From an uncultured Porphyromonadaceae bacterium (lineage in GTDB: Bacteria > Bacteroidota > Bacteroidia > Bacteroidales > Barnesiellaceae_A): a stretch of DNA of 17,254 nt. A program made the translations under genes and the position numbers. This document shows positions 6,896 through 13,957 of the stretch, one piece after another. The notes beneath the pieces are model-generated. The model ran no database searches, was not told the origin of the DNA, and was given only the letters and a program-made list of their open reading frames with translations. Position 1 is the stretch's first letter. Each line of letters starts with the position of its first letter. The stretch spans positions 1 through 17,254 of the forward strand of contig UQMR01000048.1 in the NCBI GenBank assembly GCA_900542255.1, in the 5' to 3' direction.

Positions 6896-9220
6896 TCAGA
6901 AGGGATAACCGATGGTGATATGGAATGCCAAGTCGCGACCGAGGTCGGGGTCGGTTATAGCCCAGTGCAAGGCATCCTCGGCCGGATTGTATATCTTCAT
7001 ACCCAAGTCGCAACGCACGATTACGTAATCGAAATTGAGGCGCAGACCGAGTCCCCATGCCAAAGCAATCTGTTTGTAGAACGAGTCGAAGCGGAAAGCT
7101 CCGCCCGGTTGTGTTTCGTACTCTTTGATAGTCCATATGTTGCCGGCATCGATGAACGTTGCCATTTCGAGCTTCCAAAAGAGTTTTGCGCGGTATTCCA
7201 GGCTCAGGTCGAGCCGTATGTCGCCGCACTGGTATATGAAGTTCGATACATTGTTCTGCCCGTTGTAGCTGCCCGGTCCCAACGAGCGCACCGACCAGCC
7301 CCGTACGCTGTTGGCGCCACCCGAATAGAATCGTTTCTCGAAAGGTATTACCGATGAGTTGCCGTACGGGAAACCTATGCCGAACCCTGCATGGAAGGCC
7401 CACGAGTTACGCTCGTCTATCGTGTACAGGTAGCTGTAATCCATGTCGCCCTTGACATACTGCGAGTAGCGTATGCCGAATATTTTGTAGCCGTTGTCGT
7501 AAGGAGCGCGCGCGAGGTTGGATATGGCATACAGCAAGTTGCCCGAAGTCTCTACCGAGGTGCGCAGCGTATAGATACGATTCAGCGTATTCTTTTTTCT
7601 AAAAGTCGTCTCGGGGATATTGCTGGTATAGAACGTGTAGCCGATACGCATGATGAAGTGGTCCTCGTAGCTGTAACGCAGCAGCGGGTTGGTAGGTGCG
7701 ATGGTCTCCAAGAAGCCGTCCATGTATTGCGGCAGGTACACGTAGTTGATGTCAAGGAGGTCGAACTGGTGGCGCTCGCGACGGGTTGTCCAGTTATACC
7801 GCCATGCGGCACCGGCTATCACACGGGTGTACTCGGGGCGTTGCTGGAAGTTGATAGAGAGGTCGAAGTCGGTCGTTGCCAACAATCTGCGGCTTATCTT
7901 GTGAGGGATGAACGGGAACATGAATTTCGGGAATTTCAGCCCCAGGCGGCCGCCCAGCTCGGTGTAGTGGTCGTTGATGATACCCTCTAACGAGCCCGAG
8001 ATGCTTTCGTATGCGCCGCGCACCTCGGCGGTGAAAGTCTCCGACCCTTTGAATATGTTGCGGTGCTGGTACGTGAGCGAGGCAGCCACACCCAAGTCGC
8101 CCTCAGAATTGGTACCTTCCAATTCCACCCCTATGTTCTGTGTTTTGCGCGGAGTCAGGAAAATGTAACAGTCGAGAGCGTGGTGAGCCTCAGACTCGTC
8201 TAACAACAAGAATCTGATATTGACGTTTTTCAGGTACGTAAGCCTGCCGAACGACGCATATGTGCGGTCTACGGCGCGGCTGCTATATAGCCTGCCGGGG
8301 AGAATGCGACAGTTGTCGGTGATGGCCGACGGGGTAAGGTAGCGGTCTGCCCCGTAGATGATATGTATGCCGTTATATTCTTCGGCATTCGAGCAGTCGA
8401 CCCTGCGTAAGTCTATGTTGGAGAGCGTGTAGTCGGTAATGACATACACGTTTCTTATCGTATAGGTGTAATAGTTGTCATACGAGGGGGGCATATTCTG
8501 CTCCAATGAGGGCATGGGGCGCAGCTGCATGGTGAGACTTACGGCACGCGTTGTAGCCGAGGTGTCGGCATTGAAGGTGATGAGGTCTTTCCCGAAGGTA
8601 TAATAACCGTTTTGTCGCAGTTGTGTGGTGATACGCTCCCGCTCCTTATCGAGTTGGGAGCGGTCGAGCAGCATACCCTTCTTCAATAGAGAAGGTTGCG
8701 ACCGCACGATACTGTCTATTATCGCATGGGGGATGCGATAGCCAATCGTATCTATGTAGAAAGGCTCGTTTGTAGTTATGCGGTAGGTTACTTTTATGCC
8801 GCGTTTCTTGATGGTGGTATCGGCCTCGACCTCGGCGTGCATGTATCCCGCATTCGATAGCGCTTTGGAGAGTTGTTGGCACGATGCCTGTGTGGCATTA
8901 TCGTCATATATGACCGGCGGTGTACCTATCTTTCGCAACCAGCGGTTTATCCATTTGCTGGTGTCGGCCCCCGACAGGTTGTATATGGCAAGTTGCAGGC
9001 GTGCCACGCCGAGGATTCTGAAATTGGGCTCTTGCCGCAGATAGGGTTTCAGCGTCTCGGGCTTCACCTCCTTGCTGTCGGTTACGATTTTTACTTTGTC
9101 GAGCAGATACTCTCCTTGCGGCACATGTTTGGTAGGACTGCAACCTGTCAGCGACAGGAGCAGCAGAAGCGATAGCAATGCCACCGGCAGGCCGAATGTA
9201 TGACGGAGAGATATGCCCAT
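6896..9220 (-). CDS. tamL: Translocation and assembly module lipoprotein TamL (BamA/TamA-type Omp85 protein)
   Basis: This 774-residue Omp85 protein inserts or assembles proteins in the outer membrane, probably with a TamB partner, which is not in this window. The frame is open upstream to 9466, but ATG 9220 is the right start. It begins a lipoprotein signal (hydrophobic 11-24, lipobox L24-T-G-C27), and a perfect promoter lies just upstream inside the longer open frame. The presence of a lipobox marks the Bacteroidota TamL branch; classical BamA and TamA are not lipoproteins. After Cys27 come periplasmic POTRA-like domains (roughly 40-360), then a C-terminal barrel. The barrel contains the Omp85 loop-6 motif V639-R-G-W in a G-G-A-N-S-V-R-G-W context, and it ends in the outer-membrane sorting signal I-G-Y-P-F774. 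The gene is convergent with the efflux channel gene and is not part of that operon. Family membership is clear; the exact clients are unknown. Confidence 0.88.
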   Translation of the reverse strand: MGISLRHTFGLPVALLSLLLLLSLTGCSPTKHVPQGEYLLDKVKIVTDSKEVKPETLKPYLRQEPNFRILGVARLQLAIYNLSGADTSKWINRWLRKIGTPPVIYDDNATQASCQQLSKALSNAGYMHAEVEADTTIKKRGIKVTYRITTNEPFYIDTIGYRIPHAIIDSIVRSQPSLLKKGMLLDRSQLDKERERITTQLRQNGYYTFGKDLITFNADTSATTRAVSLTMQLRPMPSLEQNMPPSYDNYYTYTIRNVYVITDYTLSNIDLRRVDCSNAEEYNGIHIIYGADRYLTPSAITDNCRILPGRLYSSRAVDRTYASFGRLTYLKNVNIRFLLLDESEAHHALDCYIFLTPRKTQNIGVELEGTNSEGDLGVAASLTYQHRNIFKGSETFTAEVRGAYESISGSLEGIINDHYTELGGRLGLKFPKFMFPFIPHKISRRLLATTDFDLSINFQQRPEYTRVIAGAAWRYNWTTRRERHQFDLLDINYVYLPQYMDGFLETIAPTNPLLRYSYEDHFIMRIGYTFYTSNIPETTFRKKNTLNRIYTLRTSVETSGNLLYAISNLARAPYDNGYKIFGIRYSQYVKGDMDYSYLYTIDERNSWAFHAGFGIGFPYGNSSVIPFEKRFYSGGANSVRGWSVRSLGPGSYNGQNNVSNFIYQCGDIRLDLSLEYRAKLFWKLEMATFIDAGNIWTIKEYETQPGGAFRFDSFYKQIALAWGLGLRLNFDYVIVRCDLGMKIYNPAEDALHWAITDPDLGRDLAFHITIGYPF

Positions 9221-9241
9221 GTATTGTGTTGTATGAGTGTG

Positions 9242-9273
9242 CAAAGATAATGTAATTGCCGGGCAGAAGCAAA
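9242..9273 (-). promoter_or_regulatory. Promoter of tamL (Bacteroidota -33/-7 type)
   Basis: On the minus strand TTTG (9273-9270), exactly 20 bases, then TATCTTTG (9249-9242) match the Bacteroidota primary-sigma consensus TTTG-N19-21-TAnnTTTG. The predicted transcription start lies near 9236, leaving a leader of about 15 bases before ATG 9220. Its placement rules against an N-terminal extension of TamL. Confidence 0.75.
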
Positions 9274-9690
9274 CAGAAAGGATATTTGTAAAAGAATATG
9301 ATAGCCGAAAAAATGATGATAGACAGCATGGTTGGGATAATGGCAGGGGCGGTGGCAGGGCAGCGGTATGAAACCGTTGATAAGCCTCTGCCTGGCAACT
9401 ATCGGCATCTTTGGGAATAGTTGTTTTGAATAGCGTAACTACCTCTGCATGCATATTGTATGGCATTCAGCCCGTCGTCGAACGACTTTCGGGGTATTAG
9501 GCTACCCCAAAAGAAATTTTGTGGCACACGGGCAAGCCCGTTGGAGAATGACAGTGGGGCATCATACACATTTTTTTATGCAGCCAAGATTGTGAGTAAA
9601 GATCCAGTGTGTTATCTATATTGCGATTGGATTGGTAATTACATTAAACGACATGGATAAAATTATAAATCAATAAATTGAAGCCATATC
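9274..9690. other. Gene-poor spacer between tamL and the Type III restriction operon
   Basis: I see no convincing gene, tRNA or transposon end in this stretch. It contains a 40-codon plus-strand frame (9298-9420) with no clear promoter or Shine-Dalgarno, a cluster of three small hairpins (9474-9541), and an AT-rich segment leading to the promoter of the next operon. A 66-codon plus-strand frame at 9460-9660 runs through the hairpins and looks non-coding. Confidence 0.5.
9474..9541. repeat. Cluster of three consecutive small hairpins, possible REP-like element
   Basis: Three perfect inverted repeats follow each other within 68 bases. The first is GTCGT (9474-9478) with ACGAC (9482-9486), loop 3. 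The second is GGGGTA (9491-9496) with TACCCC (9503-9508), loop 6. The third is ACGGGC (9528-9533) with GCCCGT (9536-9541), spacer 2. The block is more GC-rich than its surroundings and lies outside genes. This resembles intergenic palindromic repeat elements or the terminal structures of small mobile elements. Only one copy is seen in the window, so a repeat nature is inferred. Confidence 0.35.
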
Positions 9691-9720
9691 TTGCCGTTAG
9701 TCCGAATTTTCGTATCTTTG
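9691..9720 (+). promoter_or_regulatory. Promoter of the Type III restriction-modification operon
   Basis: TTG (9691-9693), 19 bases, then TATCTTTG (9713-9720) fit the Bacteroidota promoter consensus. Transcription should start near 9727, giving a leader of about 18 bases before ATG 9745. I see no other promoter of this quality at the later gene junctions, so this one probably drives all five genes. Confidence 0.7.
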
Positions 9721-9744
9721 TTTGCTATATTAGGGTAATTATAT

Positions 9745-11652
9745 ATGCAGATGGACGGATATTCTATAACACCTCAAGAAGAACGGCTTAAAGCGCTCCG
9801 GTCGCTTATGCCCGAAGTATTTAATGAGGGGAAGATTGACTGGGAGAAGTTGAAAGCTACATTGGGAGAGAACATAAATTTTTCCAATGAGCGCTATGTA
9901 CTGAATTGGGCAGGCAAAAGCGATGCTTTCCGAGTGATGCAGCAACCATCATCGGCTACACTTGTACCTTGTCGAGAAGAATCTGTCGATTTCGACAATA
10001 CGCAGAATATCTTTATTGAGGGAGAAAATATGGAGGTGTTGAAGGTGCTCCAAAAGAGCTATTTCAACAAGATAAAGATGATTTATATCGATCCTCCTTA
10101 CAATACCGGCAACGATTCGTTCATTTACCCTGATAAATTCTCCGAGACTAAGGAGGAATATATGCGCCGTGTTGGAGATAAAGACGAGGACGGCTATATG
10201 ACCCGGGAAGGTATGTTCCGCAAAAACAGCAAGGAAAACGGTCAATACCACAGTAATTGGCTTAACATGATGATGCCGCGCCTGTATCTGGCCAAAAGTC
10301 TGTTGCGTGAGGACGGCGTAATCTTTGTCTCAATCGATGATAACGAGGTGCACAATCTCCGATTATTGATGAATGAGATTTTTGGCGAAGAAAATTATTT
10401 ATGTTCAGTTGTTTGGGAGAAGCGTTTTACTCGTAGTAATAATGCTAAAACATTTACGACTCTTACAGAGAATATCTTGGTTTACAGAAAATCGGATGTT
10501 TTAGCCACGATTAAAGAACCTCGGAACTCCAAAGCTGATTCGATATACTCAAACCCAGACAATGACCCAAGAGGCGTTTGGACTAGTGTGTCGTATGTAA
10601 ATCCGGCAACTAAAGAACAACGTCCGAACTTGTCATATCCATTGTTTAATCCTATTACAAAGAGAGAGGTTATCCATCCAACAAATGCGTGGAAATATGA
10701 AAAGTCAACATATGAGCAGCATCTAAAAGAGAACAGACTGTATTGGGGAAAGAATGGCGAAAATACATATCCACGATTAAAGAAATTCCTTTATGAGATG
10801 GACGGAGGAATGGTACCTGTTGACCTGTGGAAGCAAGAAGATACCGGTACTACAGATCAGGGAAGTAAGGAACTGGAAGAATTAATGGGTGGTAAATTTT
10901 TTGATTTTCCTAAGCCTGTTTCTCTAATAAAAAGGGCATTAGCGCTCATAATTGACAAAAATGATAAAGAGGGTATATTTTTAGATTTCTTCGCTGGAAC
11001 AGCTCCAACAGCACAAGCAATAATGGAGTTAAATCAAGAAGATAATGGAAATAGAAGATATATCTGTGTCCAACTCCCCGAATTATGTGATGAGAAAAGT
11101 GAGGCATATAAAGCAGGATACAAGACGATTGCCGAAATATCAAAAGAGCGGATCCGTCGTGCTGGCATGAAAATCCGCACGGAGGTTGAGGCGGAACAGG
11201 CCAAGCAACAAGGACGATTAGATTTCGAGGGCGAAGAGCCTGTAAGGATGCCGGACCTCGGATTCAAGGTATTCAAACTTGCGGAGAGCAATTTCAAACA
11301 ATGGCGGAATATTAAGGGCTCGGATAAGGAGGAATGGAAACAGCAACTTATTGATTTCCTTGACCCATTGGCAAAAAATGCGACCGTTGAAAATATGGTT
11401 TATGAGCTGCTGTTGAAAAGCGGCAAGGATCTGAACAGTCGTATCGAACATAAGGCTGGATATTATACGGTGAACGATGGGGAGTTGATTCTGATGCTGG
11501 AATCAGCGACTCAGGAAACGGTTGATGCGGTTTTGGCGGCACATCCCCAGAAAGTCATTGCGCTTGACAATTTGTTCGAGGGCAACGATCAGTTGAAAAC
11601 CAATACCGTTCTGCAAATGCGAGATGGTGGAATAGAATTTAAAAGTTTATGA
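9745..11652 (+). CDS. mod: Type III restriction-modification system methyltransferase (Mod) subunit
   Basis: This 635-residue protein is an N6-adenine DNA methyltransferase that also provides sequence recognition for the Type III complex. The start is ATG 9745; a second ATG at 9751 is equally possible. The N-terminus (E-G-K-I-D-W-E-K-L-K, then Y-V-L-N-W-A-G-K) is typical of Type III Mod proteins. Motifs are in beta-class order: catalytic motif IV D116-P-P-Y119-N-T-G comes first, then the target-recognition region at about 215-405, then SAM-binding motif I D414-F-F-A-G418-T-A-P421-T-A. The usual F-x-G-x-G is here F-A-G-T-A, followed by an unusual Pro. The C-terminal end (about 500-635) probably contacts Res. 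The target-recognition part is clearly more AT-rich than both ends, suggesting a swapped specificity domain. The stop overlaps the next gene's start (ATGA at 11649-11652). The recognition sequence cannot be predicted. No simple repeat tract suggests phase variation. Confidence 0.93.
   Translation: MQMDGYSITPQEERLKALRSLMPEVFNEGKIDWEKLKATLGENINFSNERYVLNWAGKSDAFRVMQQPSSATLVPCREESVDFDNTQNIFIEGENMEVLKVLQKSYFNKIKMIYIDPPYNTGNDSFIYPDKFSETKEEYMRRVGDKDEDGYMTREGMFRKNSKENGQYHSNWLNMMMPRLYLAKSLLREDGVIFVSIDDNEVHNLRLLMNEIFGEENYLCSVVWEKRFTRSNNAKTFTTLTENILVYRKSDVLATIKEPRNSKADSIYSNPDNDPRGVWTSVSYVNPATKEQRPNLSYPLFNPITKREVIHPTNAWKYEKSTYEQHLKENRLYWGKNGENTYPRLKKFLYEMDGGMVPVDLWKQEDTGTTDQGSKELEELMGGKFFDFPKPVSLIKRALALIIDKNDKEGIFLDFFAGTAPTAQAIMELNQEDNGNRRYICVQLPELCDEKSEAYKAGYKTIAEISKERIRRAGMKIRTEVEAEQAKQQGRLDFEGEEPVRMPDLGFKVFKLAESNFKQWRNIKGSDKEEWKQQLIDFLDPLAKNATVENMVYELLLKSGKDLNSRIEHKAGYYTVNDGELILMLESATQETVDAVLAAHPQKVIALDNLFEGNDQLKTNTVLQMRDGGIEFKSL
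10381..11100 (+). other. AT-rich target-recognition segment inside mod (probable recombined specificity domain)
   Basis: By my count G+C is 268 of 720 bases (37%) here, against 50% in 10201-10320 and 50% in 11161-11340. The segment encodes about residues 213-452 of Mod, from just after the N-terminal catalytic block to just after motif I. This is where Type III methyltransferases carry their DNA-specificity domain and where alleles are known to recombine. The reading frame is intact. Confidence 0.5.
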
Positions 11653-12809
11653 TTATGGTTAACGAAGAGCAAAATATTGATTTTCAGAACGAAGAAAATC
11701 AAGTTGAGGAAGAAATCGTGGGCAATGAGCCGATAACAATCCCTTTTGACCCCAATTTGATTCGGATTCGTAGAGATCCGTTTACTTTGGGCGAATTAAT
11801 TGATAAAATAGAATACAACGAAGTCAATTTTAAGACTTCGTTTCAGAGAAAGAGCGATTTGTGGGATTCTACTAAACAAAGTCGATTAATTGAATCTGTA
11901 TTGTTACGGTTGCCACTTCCCGCTTTTTATTTTGATGAGATTATAGAACACGAAAATGATATAAACAAACGTCGTTCTGTATGGCAAGTCATAGATGGCT
12001 TGCAACGGTGTAGTGCTTTCAATAATTTTATTGTAAAGCAGAGTTTGGCATTGGAAAATCTGGAATTCTTGACGCGATTTAATGGAGCAAGATATGATGA
12101 TTTACCACGAGAATTGCAGAGACGTATAAACCAATCGCCTATTACGGTATATATTGTAGAAAAAGGGACCCCGGATGAAGTTAAATTCAACATCTTCAAA
12201 CGAATTAATACGGGAGGATTAGTGTTAACCGCTCAAGAAATTAGACATGCTATGAATCAGGGTATTGCAGCTGATTATGTTGCTTCATTAGCAGAAATGG
12301 ATTCATTTAAAAGAGCAACTTGCAATATCATTAAAACAGAACGCATGGAAGATCGAGATTTTGTTACTCGGTATGTCGCATTTTATTTGCAAGATTATGC
12401 CGAATATCAACCGGATTTGGATAGCTTCCTTACAAAGGGAATGGCAAAGATCAAATCTGTGACTCAAGAAGAACGAGAAGAAATGAAAGAGAATTTTGAT
12501 AAAGCCATGCATACGTCTATGAGTATATTCGGAGATGATGCTTTCCGAAAGAGGCAGAATCCGACGGATCGTAGGAAACCAATAAATAAGGCCCTGTTTG
12601 AAGTTATGAGTGTATATTTTGCGAAGTTGTCGGAGGCGCAAAGTCAATTGCTTATTTCTAAAAAAGAACTTTTTAAGAGTAAGTTCATGTTATTGAATAA
12701 TGACCCTAAGTTCCTCTACGCAATATCATCTGGTACAGGACAGAAAGAAAGTGTGAACCGTAGATATATTGATATAAAGAGAATCATTGATGAGACTTTA
12801 GAATCGTAG
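11649..12809 (+). CDS. DUF262-domain protein (ParB/Srx-like NTPase fold), no HNH domain, embedded in the Type III operon
   Basis: This 386-residue protein has an acidic N-terminal tail (1-28) followed by a DUF262 domain at about 40-290. Recognisable parts are F-Q-R-K-S-D-L-W-D (65-73), the nucleotide-site motif D116-G-L-Q-R120, and F-K-R-I-N-T-G-G (183-190). The canonical motif is D-G-Q-Q-R, so the third position is Leu instead of Gln. DUF262 proteins of known function include GmrS-type modified-DNA restriction factors and SspE of phosphorothioate defence, where this motif is tied to NTP use and sensing of DNA modification. Those often carry a C-terminal HNH (DUF1524) nuclease. Here the C-terminus (about 290-386) is short and shows no H-N-H pattern, so a partner would have to supply any cleavage activity. 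The start ATG 11649 overlaps mod's stop; M3 at 11655 is an alternative. Eight bases separate it from the ATPase gene. A defence role is inferred from family and context. G+C is about 35% in sampled segments. Confidence 0.85.
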   Translation: MIMVNEEQNIDFQNEENQVEEEIVGNEPITIPFDPNLIRIRRDPFTLGELIDKIEYNEVNFKTSFQRKSDLWDSTKQSRLIESVLLRLPLPAFYFDEIIEHENDINKRRSVWQVIDGLQRCSAFNNFIVKQSLALENLEFLTRFNGARYDDLPRELQRRINQSPITVYIVEKGTPDEVKFNIFKRINTGGLVLTAQEIRHAMNQGIAADYVASLAEMDSFKRATCNIIKTERMEDRDFVTRYVAFYLQDYAEYQPDLDSFLTKGMAKIKSVTQEEREEMKENFDKAMHTSMSIFGDDAFRKRQNPTDRRKPINKALFEVMSVYFAKLSEAQSQLLISKKELFKSKFMLLNNDPKFLYAISSGTGQKESVNRRYIDIKRIIDETLES

Positions 12810-12817
12810 ACTGGCAT

Positions 12818-13954
12818 ATGATCACAAAATTAGATATTAAAAATTTCAAAATACATAAGTCCACGACACTGGGACTTAAGTTGTTAAATGTACTGGCAGG
12901 GAAGAATAGTAGTGGAAAATCATCGATTATTCAAGCCTTGTTGCTTTTACGTCAAAGCTATTTAAGTGGAGAACTGCAAAATGGATTGCAGTTGCAGGGT
13001 AATTTGTGCAACATTGGCTTAATAGATGATGCAATATGTGAATCCGCTGGTGAAGATGCTGTCGAATTCCAATTGGTCATTAATGGGGAACCAATGAAAT
13101 GGGTGTTTTCTCGAAAGAGTATGGATAGTTTTCAGAATATGATTCCCTCTGATAAGGGAAACAGCACACCCACAGATATGCACTCTCTTTTTACGAATAA
13201 TTTTCAATATATAGGTGCTGCTAGATTGGCTCCACAGGAATCTTATCCTATTGATACAAGTGCCGTCGAGATAAAAAAGCAATTATCAAAAGAGTTGGGA
13301 TCATGTGATTTGGTCGCTCATTATTTGTATCATTATGGGAAAACAAAACATTATCAGATTAATGCAGCTCTGAAATATGACGGTGTGGATTCGTTGGATT
13401 TAAATGAACAGGTATCAGCATGGGAGGGTATTATTAATAAAGGGGTGAATGTCTTTACTCAAAAAGAAGGGAAAGCTTTTGTATTAAAGTATGCATTCAA
13501 TAAGCCGGGAGATTTTATGCCCTCTAAAGAATTCAATGCGACAAATGTTGGTTATGGACTAAGTTATGCTCTGCCAATAATTGTAGCGTTGCTTACGGCC
13601 TCGCCTGATAGTTTGATAATTATTGAAAATCCAGAAATCCACTTACACCCTCAAGGCCAATCTGAGTTAGCTAAATTGATAGCACGAACGGCCCAAACAG
13701 GGGCTCAGATTATTGTGGAAACTCATAGTGATCATATAATCAATGGTATTTTGGTTGCTACAAAACAATTTGAGAAAGAAGGACTAGGAATAGACCGTGC
13801 TAATGTGCAGTTGTTCAATTGTAAAAAGAACGATTCGACTCAGACGGCAGAAGTTCTTCCTATAAATATTATTGGAGACGGCAGAATAGATGTTCAGCCC
13901 GATGGCTTTTTTGATCAAGCGGAGAAAGATTTAAGTTATTTGTTGGATTTTTAA
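12818..13954 (+). CDS. SMC/OLD-like AAA ATPase, DUF3696-type, embedded in the Type III operon
   Basis: This 378-residue cytoplasmic ATPase has an ABC/SMC-type head. Walker A is G28-K-N-S-S-G-K34-S near the N-terminus, after the typical I-T-K-L-D-I-K-N-F-K start. A signature-like helix follows N-V-G-Y-G-L-S-Y-A-L-P near 249-259. Walker B is I-I-I-E270-N-P-E273-I-H-L-H-P, the form usual in this family. The switch histidine lies in E301-T-H303-S-D-H. There is no long coiled-coil insert and no Toprim nuclease domain, so it is an ATPase of the DUF3696/AAA_15 kind, not a full OLD nuclease. Such ATPases commonly act as NTP-driven sensors or motors in phage-defence modules together with a separate effector. 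It follows the DUF262 gene by 8 bases and precedes the unknown gene by 3, consistent with one complex. That partnership is inferred. Confidence 0.87.
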   Translation: MITKLDIKNFKIHKSTTLGLKLLNVLAGKNSSGKSSIIQALLLLRQSYLSGELQNGLQLQGNLCNIGLIDDAICESAGEDAVEFQLVINGEPMKWVFSRKSMDSFQNMIPSDKGNSTPTDMHSLFTNNFQYIGAARLAPQESYPIDTSAVEIKKQLSKELGSCDLVAHYLYHYGKTKHYQINAALKYDGVDSLDLNEQVSAWEGIINKGVNVFTQKEGKAFVLKYAFNKPGDFMPSKEFNATNVGYGLSYALPIIVALLTASPDSLIIIENPEIHLHPQGQSELAKLIARTAQTGAQIIVETHSDHIINGILVATKQFEKEGLGIDRANVQLFNCKKNDSTQTAEVLPINIIGDGRIDVQPDGFFDQAEKDLSYLLDF

Positions 13955-13957
13955 TAT

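Noticed and set aside
7391..7990. 199-codon open frame on the plus strand inside tamL
   Set aside because: Antisense to the Omp85 barrel region. It is a valine/arginine-rich low-information translation with no start context or homology.
9221..9466. 82-residue N-terminal extension of TamL in the same frame
   Set aside because: The extension contains the gene's own promoter (9242-9273), and ATG 9220 begins a proper lipoprotein signal peptide.
9460..9660. 66-codon plus-strand frame upstream of mod
   Set aside because: It runs through three palindromes, has no ribosome site or promoter, and its translation shows no coherent domain.
9745..11652. Phase-variable repeat tract in mod
   Set aside because: Type III mod genes are often phase-variable through simple repeats, but I find no long homopolymer or tandem short repeat in the gene or its leader.
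12303..12647. 114-codon minus-strand frame inside the DUF262 gene
   Set aside because: Antisense shadow of an AT-rich gene. It is rich in Ile/Phe/His, with no promoter.
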